Program-made: the position numbers and the translations under genes
Notes under the pieces: model-generated
What the model was told of the DNA's origin: nothing
Databases searched by the model: none
Seen by the model: the letters and a program-made list of their open reading frames with translations, nothing else
Part shown: piece by piece, positions 38,546-48,308 of the stretch
How positions within the stretch are numbered: the first letter of the stretch is position 1
Layout: each line of letters opens with the position of its first letter
Source: Nitrospirota bacterium
GTDB taxonomy: Bacteria; Nitrospirota; Thermodesulfovibrionia; Thermodesulfovibrionales; JdFR-88
DNA length: 64,000 nt
Assembly: GCA_021840255.1 (NCBI GenBank)
Contig: JAKBYX010000005.1
Span: 1-64,000, forward strand
Reading direction: 5' to 3'

Positions 38546-38720
38546 AGCCGGAAGGCCAAGAAACAGGGAAGGGGAAACGCAAAGACGGGGGCGGGTGGCG
38601 TGAGCGCAGCGAGTGCCGCCAGCCTCCACACAGATCCCGGAAGAGCCTGTCCGGCCCTATAGAGTTTCATGTGGACGGGGAAAAAGGGCTTTACTTACAT
38701 TACTTCAGCCGGGCATTACC

Positions 38721-39812
38721 TCAGCCGGAGACCCGGCCCGTGACCACTATGGCGTCGCCAAAGAGGACCTTGGCCTTTATGTCCCGGAAGCCGGCCTTTT
38801 TAAGAAAGCCTTTCAGCTCTCCATGGGTGTAGGTGCACCCTGCCTCCGTGTTGACCAGCATGTTTATTGAAAAAAGCGCGCCTGACAATGGGGCGATGCG
38901 GTTGTCTTCCAGGTAGAATTCATTTATCGCGGCGCGCCCGCCGGGGTTCAGGGCCGCCCTGGCCCTCCCAAGCAGGTCTTCGCACTGTTCATAGGAGTTT
39001 GAATGGAGTATATTGCTCATGAAGATAAGGTCATAGCCGCCGCCAAAATCATCGGAATTGAAATCCCCCTTCATGAAGCCGATGTTTCCGTTATTTCCCA
39101 CGCCGTTTTCCTGCTTTTGCTTTTTCTGATTTTTGATGTTCCTTGCCGCTATCTTTATGACGTCGGCGCGGTCAAAGAGGGTGACCTTGCCCACCCCGGC
39201 CCTGGCCATCTCCATCGAGTACGTACCGGGGCCTCCGCCCAGGTCTAGCGCGCTCCCCACGCCCTTCATACCGATCGCCTTTATGATGTCCCCGGCCCTG
39301 AGGGCCGCAAGGTTGTGCATTCCCATTATGAAGGCATCCAGACTGAACTCGCCGGACTCCCTGGGCGCGGGTTTGCCGGTGCGCAGAGATTCGTCCAGTT
39401 GGGACCAGCTCCGCCAGAGGTTGTCCGCATGCCGCACAATGGCCCCTTGGTAATACGGGGAATCCTTGACCAGGAAAAGCCCCGCCTCTTCCGTGTTCCG
39501 ATAAATACTCTCCGTCGAATTCCGGTATTTGCTTTTTTCCCCGGATTTTTTAAGAAGGCCAAGCCCGGCAAGCGCATCCATCAGTATTCCGGTTGCGCGC
39601 GGGTCCGCCTTTATACGTCCCGCCACCTGCCGTGCGGACGCGCCCGTCTTTGTGTGCTCAAAGAGGCCAAAGTTGACAGCCGTAAGCAGGGGCCTTGCCT
39701 GCCAGAACGCGCTCCAAAGCCTCCTTAACGCCGCAGCCTTTTCTATGGTCTTTTTGTTCAAAATTTGCCCCTCCAATTCCTGGATCTTTTTTTCAATAAA
39801 TTTTTTCCACAA
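38721..39812 (-). CDS. SAM-dependent O-methyltransferase-like protein
   Basis: This 363-residue protein has an N-terminal winged-helix dimerisation domain (LLTAVNFGLFEHTKTGASARQVA) and a class I methyltransferase fold. The SAM-binding motif is ALDLGGGPGTYSMEM near residue 189. It resembles the plant COMT/acetylserotonin and hydroxyneurosporene methyltransferase group. A lysine/glutamine-rich insert (NQKKQKQENG, about residues 221-233) interrupts the fold between the acidic strand and the next helix. It is encoded by an A-rich tract. Substrate unknown. Confidence 0.85.
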   Translation of the reverse strand: MWKKFIEKKIQELEGQILNKKTIEKAAALRRLWSAFWQARPLLTAVNFGLFEHTKTGASARQVAGRIKADPRATGILMDALAGLGLLKKSGEKSKYRNSTESIYRNTEEAGLFLVKDSPYYQGAIVRHADNLWRSWSQLDESLRTGKPAPRESGEFSLDAFIMGMHNLAALRAGDIIKAIGMKGVGSALDLGGGPGTYSMEMARAGVGKVTLFDRADVIKIAARNIKNQKKQKQENGVGNNGNIGFMKGDFNSDDFGGGYDLIFMSNILHSNSYEQCEDLLGRARAALNPGGRAAINEFYLEDNRIAPLSGALFSINMLVNTEAGCTYTHGELKGFLKKAGFRDIKAKVLFGDAIVVTGRVSG

Positions 39813-40037
39813 TATAGGGACGCTTAAAAAAAGAAAGGATGCCGCGCCTGAAAAATTCTATGCGCCGTCATCCTTTCCGTCAAGGATTTTTTGTTTTTTG
39901 TCCTGCCTTTGCTCAGCACATGAAATGCCTGGGAGCTAGTCCCTGTCTTTAAAAAAAACCTTCTTCCCGTTCCAGCGGTTCATGTTTCCGTTACAGCAGT
40001 TCATGCGGGGGCCGCCTTTATGCATCCCCCCATGCAT

Positions 40038-40547
40038 TCAAAACCCCGCCATATTCTCCCTGACCTTTTCGCACTGCTCCGGGGTCAGCTCCGACCTGAT
40101 GGCAACAAAGGCCTTTATGCGGGCCAGGCGGAGCTCCGTCTGAAGGGAGGCGATCTGCTTGAGCTTGGCCTCTACCGCCGCCATGTCCACATGGTCTTTT
40201 CGAAACCCGTTATGTAACATGTCCATCAGTTCCACTCTTGCGACTTCGATGTCCGCCTTCTTCATGATGGCATCCTTGCGAAGGCCGCTCCTTACCTTCC
40301 AGATGGCCTCCATCTGCGGCCTGCTCAAGCCAAGTTTTTTGAAAATTTTCCACATCATCTGCCGCCGCGCCGCGAACATCCCCATGCGGCCGCCCATCAT
40401 CCCGCCCTGTCCATAACCTGATTCGCACATGCAACGAGCTCCGCTATCAAGGCCGGACCATGAAACATCCGGGGCGGCATAGGAGCTGAAAGGGACCGCA
40501 ACCAGCAACACAAAAACCGAAGCTAACACAAGCAAAACCTTTCTCAT
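40038..40547 (-). CDS. Spy/CpxP-like periplasmic protein
   Basis: This 169-residue protein has a signal peptide (cleavage near SSYA-AP) and a Met/Gly-rich segment (YGQGGMMGGRMGMF) that may bind metal. The helical LTxxQ-type region ends SELTPEQCEKVRENM. Spy-like proteins are envelope-stress chaperones or metal sensors (ZraP/CnrX relatives). The ATG follows AGGAGG. It is divergent from the small membrane protein at 40818, with possible operator repeats between them. Confidence 0.82.
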   Translation of the reverse strand: MRKVLLVLASVFVLLVAVPFSSYAAPDVSWSGLDSGARCMCESGYGQGGMMGGRMGMFAARRQMMWKIFKKLGLSRPQMEAIWKVRSGLRKDAIMKKADIEVARVELMDMLHNGFRKDHVDMAAVEAKLKQIASLQTELRLARIKAFVAIRSELTPEQCEKVRENMAGF

Positions 40548-40602
40548 ACTTCCTCCTTTTAGGAATCTGATTTTCTTTTTCTCACTCCCTTTAAATCAGA
40601 AA

Positions 40603-40656
40603 CCTGCCCCCTCACCCTCCCGGAGAGGGGGGGTAAGGAAGGTGAGGGGGCAGGCT
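40603..40656. repeat. Long palindromic repeat upstream of the Spy-like gene
   Basis: CCTGCCCCCTCACC at the left is inverted as GGTGAGGGGGCAGG at the right, enclosing CTCCCGGAGAG. The whole can fold into a long hairpin and belongs to the CTCTCCC/GGGAGAG family. It lies in the divergent intergenic region. Confidence 0.65.
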
Positions 40657-40701
40657 GACTCTTTAAGACTACAAGAATATCTCTTAAGTGTGGGTTAACC
40701 C

Positions 40702-40753
40702 TTTGTAAAAAAATGAAAATTTTTGTAAATCCTTCCCTTACACTTCTTTACAA
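40702..40753. promoter_or_regulatory. Possible operator repeats
   Basis: TTTGTAAA occurs at 40702-40709 and again at 40722-40729, exactly 20 bases apart. An inverted TTTACAA follows at 40747-40753. Direct repeats two helical turns apart between divergent genes suggest a response-regulator site, perhaps for envelope stress given the Spy-like gene. The half-site resembles the CpxR GTAAA box, but the spacing differs. Confidence 0.3.
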
Positions 40754-40817
40754 TCGGCGGAACCATTATTAGGTAGAATTAAGTGTTATATCTTTTAAGG
40801 AACCGGAGACGCCCCAT

Positions 40818-41171
40818 ATGAGTTTAAAGACACGCCTGTACCTGATAGCGGCCTGTATTCTGGTTGCGGGTCTTGGCAGCGCGTCAGCCATTTATTTGAC
40901 GGCCGCGGACTATTCGGACAACGTGGGCTATGAGATAATTAATGGACAGGCCTATCCTGTTGCACCCGGGGATTCAAAGATGTATATGCACGATATGGAG
41001 CTATACGGAGGGAAGGCAAACGTGATCGCGGATGAGTTCATACGCTGGTTCGACGGGTTATGGCACGGGAAAACACCGGCATTCATCGTGGCGTTCATTG
41101 CCGCGTCCATATCCCTGATGCTCATTTTTTACGCGGCCGGCCTGCCTTCCAAAGTAACGCGGAAGAATTAA
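40818..41171 (+). CDS. Small two-helix membrane protein
   Basis: The 117-residue protein has an N-terminal membrane helix (about 8-28), a periplasm-sized polar loop (about 30-85) and a second helix (about 88-108), ending with a basic tail. It starts with ATG at 40818 after AAGGAACCGGAGACG. No family is recognised. It precedes the isochorismatase-like gene and the ATPase operon and may be cotranscribed with them. Confidence 0.65.
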   Translation: MSLKTRLYLIAACILVAGLGSASAIYLTAADYSDNVGYEIINGQAYPVAPGDSKMYMHDMELYGGKANVIADEFIRWFDGLWHGKTPAFIVAFIAASISLMLIFYAAGLPSKVTRKN

Positions 41172-41227
41172 AGCAGGGAGCCCCAGCTCAAGAGGTCTGC
41201 CCTCCACCCCAAGCAGAGCCCTGTATT

Positions 41228-41262
41228 TTGCCAAAAAATAAAAATAAAAATAAAAAATGCAA
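41228..41262. repeat. A-rich low-complexity tract
   Basis: An almost pure A tract with single T bases at regular spacing (AAAAAT units) lies between the small membrane protein and the isochorismatase-like gene. It is nearly the same as the tract at 1-36. Confidence 0.7.
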
Positions 41263-41293
41263 AACTTTTCCCACTTTCAAAAGGAGACAGATC

Positions 41294-41908
41294 ATGAAGA
41301 AAACAGGCGGCATCCTTATCTATGAGACACTTGGAGAGATAACAGACCCGGCCCATTCCTGCCTTGTAGTCTGGGACGTTCAGAACGGGCTTGTGGACAG
41401 GATATTCAACAAGGAGGAGTTCCTGAACAACCTGGCAACCCTGATCAATGCGCTGAGGGGAAAAATGCCGGTTGTATATACCTTCATCACTCCGCCTCCA
41501 ACGGGGTTCCGGTACTCATGGCATATCTACTCCATGATGAGGCGCTTCAACGTCAAAGAGCCCGGCCAACTGCCAGCCTTCATGGCCCCGGGCTCAAAAG
41601 AAAGAGAAACGCCGGAGGCGGTGAAACCGAGGGGAGGCGATATCCTGCTGGAAAAGCCCACGGCAAGCATATTCATCGGCACGAATTTCGAGAACATGAT
41701 GCGGGCAAGGGGGATAACCACCTTGATCTTCACCGGGATTGCCACAGAGATCGGGATAGAATCCTCCGCGCGGGACGCATCAAATAGGGGTTTTTATCCG
41801 GTGATAATATCCGATTGCGTCTCCTCCATGGACAGAGAAGCCCACGAGCGTTCACTGCGGAACATGGGCAGGCTGGCCGTTGTGGCCCGCTCCGGAGAAT
41901 TATTTTAA
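41294..41908 (+). CDS. Isochorismatase-fold hydrolase lacking the catalytic cysteine
   Basis: This 204-residue protein has the isochorismatase/cysteine-hydrolase fold. The conserved aspartate is in LVVWDVQNGL (D28), and the lysine is in ILLEKPTAS (K121). The loop that normally reads T-x-x-C-V-E reads TEIGIESSARDA, so the nucleophile position is Gly154. Loss of the cysteine is known in true isochorismatases (EntB, PhzD), which hydrolyse a vinyl ether rather than an amide. The ATG at 41294 follows AAGGAGACAG. It lies directly before the N-ATPase operon. Confidence 0.85.
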   Translation: MKKTGGILIYETLGEITDPAHSCLVVWDVQNGLVDRIFNKEEFLNNLATLINALRGKMPVVYTFITPPPTGFRYSWHIYSMMRRFNVKEPGQLPAFMAPGSKERETPEAVKPRGGDILLEKPTASIFIGTNFENMMRARGITTLIFTGIATEIGIESSARDASNRGFYPVIISDCVSSMDREAHERSLRNMGRLAVVARSGELF

Positions 41909-41974
41909 AAAAAACCTTAACCCTTTTTTTTGCCTCACAAATTAGACGATTTTCCAGTGTGATAACATTTGGTT

Positions 41975-43361
<1,387 letters not shown>

Positions 43362-43370
43362 TCTTACATC

Positions 43371-43772
43371 ATGAACGGCCACCTTTTTAAACTGAAGATA
43401 ATAACGCCTTCAAAGGTCTTTGAGCGGGAGGTGACCCATATAAGGCTAAGGGACGAAAGCGGTTTTTTGGGCATACTGAGCGGCCATACGGACCTCGTCA
43501 CGGCGGTGCCCCCCTCTTTGGGTTATTACATCGACTCAGGAGGCAAAGAGACTTTTATTGCAGTGAATGAGGGCATATTGCAAGTCAAAGACGGGCTTGT
43601 GACACTATCCGCGCGAGAGGTGTTCGAAAGCGCGGACGCCGCCCGGCTTTCGGAGACGATCCAGAAAGAGGCGCTTGGAAGGTCGGCTGCGGAAACCGGG
43701 CTTTCCCGCATGCTAAAGGGCATGGAGACCGCCTTCATTGAAAAGACGGTCCGGTTTGAAAAAGGCCGGTGA
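43371..43772 (+). CDS. atpC: N-ATPase epsilon subunit
   Basis: The epsilon subunit is part of the central stalk. The 133-residue protein has the N-terminal beta sandwich (LKIITPSKVFEREVTHIRLRDESGFLGILSGHTDLVTAV in outline) and a helical C-terminus. It comes directly after atpD. This D-C-first order is the hallmark of N-type ATPase operons, unlike the usual atpIBEFHAGDC order. Confidence 0.9.
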   Translation: MNGHLFKLKIITPSKVFEREVTHIRLRDESGFLGILSGHTDLVTAVPPSLGYYIDSGGKETFIAVNEGILQVKDGLVTLSAREVFESADAARLSETIQKEALGRSAAETGLSRMLKGMETAFIEKTVRFEKGR

Positions 43773-43812
43773 CGCGGGAAAACAAAACAAAAGTAAAAAA
43801 AGAAAACAAAAA

Positions 43813-44115
43813 ATGTTTTTCTCTTTTTGGGCAATGCAAAAAAAAGCGAAGGAGAAATTCCCGGACGAAATAGAAAGATCGGCCTCGGAGCTAATGAGGG
43901 CCCGTGGTAAAAAATCCTCATTCTGGCGGTACGCATATACGATAGGCGTCGGAGGATGGCTGTTCGTGCTGCCGGTGGTCGGGGGGGCCTACCTGGGGCA
44001 TTACCTGGACGGAAAGATGAAGGGCGGCATCTCCTGGACGATCACCTTCATTATCATCGGTATAGCGACGGGCATTTATAATGTCTGGCTCTTTTATTTC
44101 AGGAGGCAGGGATGA
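43813..44115 (+). CDS. atpQ: N-ATPase AtpQ/AtpI-like membrane protein
   Basis: This small protein has two membrane helices (FWRYAYTIGVGGWLFVLPVVGGAYLGHYLD in outline; WTITFIIIGIATGIYNVWLFYF). It belongs to the AtpI/AtpQ group thought to help c-ring assembly or carry Mg/Ca. Starts at 43738 (TTG with GGAG upstream) and 43834 are also possible. A start at 43738 would add a lysine-rich head (NKSKKRKQK) encoded by an A-rich tract. N-type operons usually also have atpR next to atpQ; I see no second such gene here. The stop overlaps the atpB start. Confidence 0.75.
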   Translation: MFFSFWAMQKKAKEKFPDEIERSASELMRARGKKSSFWRYAYTIGVGGWLFVLPVVGGAYLGHYLDGKMKGGISWTITFIIIGIATGIYNVWLFYFRRQG

Positions 44116-44783
44116 GGCCGCTCGTCATCAGCCCTGAGCCGCTCATACGCCTGGGCCCGGTCATCATTACAAAAACCGTCGCCACCACGTGGCTCATAAT
44201 GGCCGTGATAACACTTGTCTGCTGGTTTGCAAAGAGACACCTGGCGCTTAAAAAACCCTCCAGGCTCCAGGAGGCGCTGGAGGCGGTCCTGGAAGCGGTG
44301 GAAAACATGGTAAAAGATGTGCTGCCGGATGTGGACCCATGGCTGGTCATACCGGTGATAGGGACCCTGTGGATACTTATAGGGGTCTCAAACCTGGCCG
44401 GCCTGATACCGGGGCTCAAGACGCCGACGGCGGACATAAACACCACCTTCGCGTTTGCCGTCCTTTCCTATTCCATGACGCATTTTTTTGGCATAAAGAC
44501 ACGCGGACTGAAGGGATACGTCAGCCATTATGTAAAACCCTCATGGGTGCTGCTGCCGTTTCACCTGATAGCTGAGACGACAAGGACAATGGCGCTTGCG
44601 GTGAGGCTTTTCGGCAATATGCTGAGCGGCGAGATGACGGCGGCAATAGTCCTTGGGATAGCGGGGCTGCTTGTGCCGGTACCGTTTGCCCTGCTCCACA
44701 TCATAATCGGGCTCATACAGGCATACATCTTTGGCGTTCTGACGCTGGTTTTCATAGCCGGGGGCATACAAAAAGAGGCATAA
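44112..44783 (+). CDS. atpB: N-ATPase a subunit
   Basis: The a subunit forms the ion half-channels against the c-ring. Essential arginine lies in TMALAVRLFGNMLSGEM near residue 164. Five membrane helices are visible, and PFHLIAETTR precedes the arginine helix. Length 223. ATGA-type overlap with atpQ. It is typical of the short a subunits in N-ATPases. Confidence 0.93.
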   Translation: MRPLVISPEPLIRLGPVIITKTVATTWLIMAVITLVCWFAKRHLALKKPSRLQEALEAVLEAVENMVKDVLPDVDPWLVIPVIGTLWILIGVSNLAGLIPGLKTPTADINTTFAFAVLSYSMTHFFGIKTRGLKGYVSHYVKPSWVLLPFHLIAETTRTMALAVRLFGNMLSGEMTAAIVLGIAGLLVPVPFALLHIIIGLIQAYIFGVLTLVFIAGGIQKEA

Positions 44784-44801
44784 AGAAGGAGGACTTTTGA
44801 G

Positions 44802-45065
44802 ATGAGTCCATTAACCCTTGTCATCATTGCATCCGTGATCGCGGCGGCTATAGCCATCGCAGCAGGCGCATACGGCCCGGCCAGGGCGCTGGGAGAAGCC
44901 CTATCCAAGGCGTTGGACGCCATTGCCAGGCAGCCAGAGGCGTCCAACCAGATATCAAGGACGCTCTTTGTGGGCATGGCCCTTATAGAGTCTATCGCGA
45001 TATACGCCTTCGTGGTCGCCCTCATCATCCTGTTCGCCGATCCGCTGGTCGGACTGCTGAAATGA
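44802..45065 (+). CDS. atpE: N-ATPase c subunit
   Basis: The c subunit forms the rotor ring. The 87-residue hairpin has a polar loop IARQPEAS near 41-48 and the ion-binding glutamate in ALIESIAIY (E63, followed by S64). Helix 1 carries another acid (E32 in ALGEAL). Sodium-binding c subunits use Gln or Glu in helix 1 plus Glu-Ser/Thr in helix 2. The Glu-Ser pair is here but the helix 1 residue appears shifted, so sodium use is uncertain. AGGAGGA precedes the start. Confidence 0.93.
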   Translation: MSPLTLVIIASVIAAAIAIAAGAYGPARALGEALSKALDAIARQPEASNQISRTLFVGMALIESIAIYAFVVALIILFADPLVGLLK

Positions 45066-45874
45066 GGTTCGATTTCTGGACCTTCTCGCTCCAGGTAATA
45101 AATTTCGTCGTGCTGCTTTTCATCCTCAAGGGTCTACTCTACAAACCCGTAAAGGAGATACTTGAGAAAAGAAGGGAGCTCTCGCGGAAGATGCTGGAAG
45201 AGGCCGAAGCGGTGAAGGGCGACGCGCTCCGGATGAAGGAAGCCCGTGAAAAAGAGATGAAAAGCATTCAGGACGCAAAAGCGCAGCTTATCGAAAAAGC
45301 AGCACAGGAGGCCGAAGAGAAAAAACGGGAACTCCTTATTGACGCCCAAAAAAACGCCGATGCCCTGATCGAAAAAGAAAGGGCGCTCTTCGCCGCGGAG
45401 AAAAAAAGGGCCGAAGAGGAGATAGAGGATACCGCCGTCTGCACCGCGGCAACATTTGCTTCCAGCCTCCTTAAAGACATCTCCAGCCTGGAGCTCCACA
45501 AGAGCATCTGGCAGAACCTTTACAGGGAGGCAGACGAGATAGCAAAAGGCATCTCTGGCACTTTTTCCCACGGACCTTCCGTACCCCCGACAAACGCGAT
45601 GGAGCTCGCCGTCCGTACCGCATGGCCGATCGGGCGAACCGAGCTTCAAAAATTCATGGAGACGCTACAGCGCGTGGTCCCCGGCATCAGGCTTTCCGCC
45701 ATGGAGATCGCCGACAAGGACCTTATAGCCGGGGTAAGCATAAAGGCGGGCGATAAGGTCTATGATTTTTCCCTGGCCGGGCAGATAGAGGCCTTTGCCT
45801 CGAATCTGAGATCCGGAAGGGAAAAAATAAAAATATCCGGTGGGCCCGGCCAGAAAAATGCCGATGACCAATGA
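45062..45874 (+). CDS. atpF: N-ATPase b subunit with delta-like C-terminus
   Basis: The b subunit is the peripheral stalk. Residues 8-28 form the membrane anchor (FSLQVINFVVLLFILKGLLY). A long charged coiled coil follows to about 150. The C-terminal 70 residues resemble the delta subunit (IADKDLIAGVSIKAGDKVYDFSLAGQIEAF in outline), as in N-ATPases, which lack a separate delta gene. At 270 residues it is much longer than an ordinary b subunit. It overlaps atpE as ATGA and runs into atpA. Confidence 0.92.
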   Translation: MRFDFWTFSLQVINFVVLLFILKGLLYKPVKEILEKRRELSRKMLEEAEAVKGDALRMKEAREKEMKSIQDAKAQLIEKAAQEAEEKKRELLIDAQKNADALIEKERALFAAEKKRAEEEIEDTAVCTAATFASSLLKDISSLELHKSIWQNLYREADEIAKGISGTFSHGPSVPPTNAMELAVRTAWPIGRTELQKFMETLQRVVPGIRLSAMEIADKDLIAGVSIKAGDKVYDFSLAGQIEAFASNLRSGREKIKISGGPGQKNADDQ

Positions 45875-47414
45875 AGTGAGCACACGGCGCGATCTTATTG
45901 AAAGGATGTTCGAAGAGGCCGGGAAAGCCCGCTTCGCGCTGAGGGTGCATGAGGAAGGCAGGGTGCTTTCAACGGGTGACGGCATCGCCACGGTGTCCGG
46001 CCTGGGGGAGGCAAGACTCTTTGAGCTAGTGGAGCTTAAAAACGGCAACACCGGAATAGTGTTCGACCTGGGAAGCGAAAGCCTGGGGATCGTGCTTCTT
46101 GCCGGGCAGGGGGAGATCAGGGCGGGGGACGAGGTGCTGAGAACCGGAAAGGTGGCGTACGTAAACGCCGGGGACGAACTGCTTGGCCGCGTTGTCAATG
46201 CCCTGGGCAGGCCTGAAGACGGCGGCCCGGAGCCCGCAAACACTGAGGCATATCCCATCGAAAGAGAGGCCCCTCCCATCGTAAAAAGGGATTATGTCTC
46301 CAGTCCCCTTCTGACCGGCATCAAGGTGATAGACGCCATGTTTCCCATTGGCAGGGGGCAAAGGGAGCTGATCATAGGAGACCCTTCGACCGGCAAAACG
46401 TCCATCTGCGTGGACGCCATCATAAACCAGAAAAAGGAAAAGGGGAAAAACAAAAATAAAAATAAAAACTCTGACGTCCTCTCGATCTACACGGCCATAG
46501 GGTTGAAAAAGACGCACATCCTCAGGATAATCGATGAGCTGAAGACCTACGGCGATTTTTCAAGGACCATCGTCCTGGCGGCGTATGCGTCGGACTCCCT
46601 GGGAATGCAGTACATCGCGCCTTATAGTGCGATGGCCCTGGCGGAATACTTCCTGGACAGGGGCCGTGACGTTCTGCTGGTCCTGGACGATCTGACCAAA
46701 CACGCGGAGGCATACCGTTCGTTAAGCCTGCTTCTGAACAGGCACCCCGGCAGGGAGGCATATCCCGGAGACATATTCTTCCTGCATGCGCGTCTCCTGG
46801 AAAGGGCTGCCAGGATAGCCCAGGGCTACGGGGGCGGCTCCATAACGGCCCTGCCGGTGGCGGAAACGCAGCAAGGCCGCATTTCCTCGTACATCCCGAC
46901 CAATCTTATCTCCATAACCGACGGGCAAATATACGTGGATTCGCTGCTCTTCGACAAGGGTTTCCGCCCCGCAGTGGACGTTGGAAAATCGGTGTCCAGG
47001 ATCGGCGGCAAGGCACAGGTAAAGGCTTTAAAGGAGGTGTCCGGGCGGCTGAAGATAGATTATTCGAGGTTCCTTGAATTGGAGGTGTTCACCAGGTTCG
47101 GCGCGCACCTGGAGGAAGAGACCGCGAAGCTGCTGGGCCGCGGGATGAGGCTGCGGGAGATACTGAAGCAGCAGCGGTTCCACCCGTTTTCAATAGCTGA
47201 AGAGGTGATGACGCTGTGGATCGTAAACTCGGGGGCACTGGACAGGTTGGAGCCCGAGCTTGCGGGAAAGGCCTGCACGGACATCCTAGCCGCGATAAAA
47301 AAGGACCTGCCCTGGATAATGGATGGGATAAGAGACAAAGGCGCCCTGGAGCCGGCCGCCCGGGACGCGCTTAATAAATTCTTCGCCTCCCGTAAAGACC
47401 CTGAGGAAAATTGA
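45858..47414 (+). CDS. atpA: N-ATPase alpha subunit with Lys/Asn insert
   Basis: The alpha subunit binds regulatory nucleotide. The P-loop is IGDPSTGKTSICVDAI near residues 173-188, with VLDDLTKHAEAYR and SITALPVAETQQGR later. Just after INQ (about residues 190-205) comes an insert, KKEKGKNKNKNKN, where relatives go almost directly to the next strand (SIYTAIGLKK). It is encoded by an AAAAAT-type tract. ATG 45858 is the likely start; an in-frame start at 45840 lies within atpF. Confidence 0.94.
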   Translation: MPMTNEVSTRRDLIERMFEEAGKARFALRVHEEGRVLSTGDGIATVSGLGEARLFELVELKNGNTGIVFDLGSESLGIVLLAGQGEIRAGDEVLRTGKVAYVNAGDELLGRVVNALGRPEDGGPEPANTEAYPIEREAPPIVKRDYVSSPLLTGIKVIDAMFPIGRGQRELIIGDPSTGKTSICVDAIINQKKEKGKNKNKNKNSDVLSIYTAIGLKKTHILRIIDELKTYGDFSRTIVLAAYASDSLGMQYIAPYSAMALAEYFLDRGRDVLLVLDDLTKHAEAYRSLSLLLNRHPGREAYPGDIFFLHARLLERAARIAQGYGGGSITALPVAETQQGRISSYIPTNLISITDGQIYVDSLLFDKGFRPAVDVGKSVSRIGGKAQVKALKEVSGRLKIDYSRFLELEVFTRFGAHLEEETAKLLGRGMRLREILKQQRFHPFSIAEEVMTLWIVNSGALDRLEPELAGKACTDILAAIKKDLPWIMDGIRDKGALEPAARDALNKFFASRKDPEEN

Positions 47415-47447
47415 ACGTTTTTTACCTGGTGAAGGAGGGTTTTACCC

Positions 47448-48308
47448 TTGGGCATGCTAACATCCCTGGAAATTGAGAGGCGGATAAGCGCCTTCCGGAC
47501 TATCGAAGACATAGTGGGTGCGATGAAGGCCTATGCCGGCATAGCCATAAGGAGGACCGATGAGCTGGTCATCAATATACGGGAATACGAGGAAAGCATA
47601 TTTCAGGCCATGGCCGGCATCGTGGCGCATCACAAAGAGATCGCACAAAAGATCGAATATTCGGGACGGGGCAGGAGGATACTTGTGGCCTGCGGCTCCT
47701 CCCAGGGGCTTTGCGGACTCTTCAATGAAAGGATGGCCGATGCCGTTTCAAAGGAAAAAAAGGACGGAGACGCGCTTTTTGTGACCGGCCGGAAACTGAT
47801 GGCAGCGCTTGGAGCCAGGCAGATCGTCCCGGAATATTATGCTGGTTCCCCTGCAAGCGCAAGCGGCATACAGGGTGCGCTGGAAGAGGCCCTCTCCCGC
47901 CTCATGGACATCTACAGCGGACAGGAGTTCTACAGGCTTGCCTTCATCTTTACAAGCGTATCCGGGAAAAGGCCCCGGATACTTACGGAGCGGGTCTTGC
48001 CCCCGGACCTGGAACTGGTCAGCCTGAAAAACCCGGCCCGTGTACAGATGAAAAACCCTCCGCTTTTATATCTTGAGGCTGGCAGGGTATTCGAAAAGCT
48101 CATGGAGCACCTGATCTTCATAACCCTTTACAGGAGCTATGTGGAGTCCCTGAGGAGCGAAAACTGGTACCGGCTGCAAAGCATGGAAGGGGCGGCGGAA
48201 AACCTTAAAAAGCGGCTGTCCGGGATCGAAGCGCTTCAGAAATTCGTGCGCCAGGAGGAGATCACTGAAGAGGTACTGGAGATACTGCAAAGCAAGAAGA
48301 AAACCTAA
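47448..48308 (+). CDS. atpG: N-ATPase gamma subunit
   Basis: The gamma subunit is the rotating shaft. The N-terminal helix (LEIERRISAFRTIEDIVGAMKAYAGI) and the SSQGLCGLFNERM motif in place of the usual SDrGLCGxfN are recognisable. The C-terminal helix is LKKRLSGIEALQKFVRQEEIT in outline. TTG at 47448 follows GGAGGG with good spacing; ATG at 47454 is the alternative. It is the last gene of the operon and overlaps the convergent GGDEF gene by four bases. Confidence 0.88.
   Translation: MGMLTSLEIERRISAFRTIEDIVGAMKAYAGIAIRRTDELVINIREYEESIFQAMAGIVAHHKEIAQKIEYSGRGRRILVACGSSQGLCGLFNERMADAVSKEKKDGDALFVTGRKLMAALGARQIVPEYYAGSPASASGIQGALEEALSRLMDIYSGQEFYRLAFIFTSVSGKRPRILTERVLPPDLELVSLKNPARVQMKNPPLLYLEAGRVFEKLMEHLIFITLYRSYVESLRSENWYRLQSMEGAAENLKKRLSGIEALQKFVRQEEITEEVLEILQSKKKT

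Noticed and set aside
44802-45065. Firm claim that the N-ATPase pumps sodium
   Set aside because: The Glu-Ser pair is present, but the helix 1 ligand does not align cleanly with known sodium-type c subunits.
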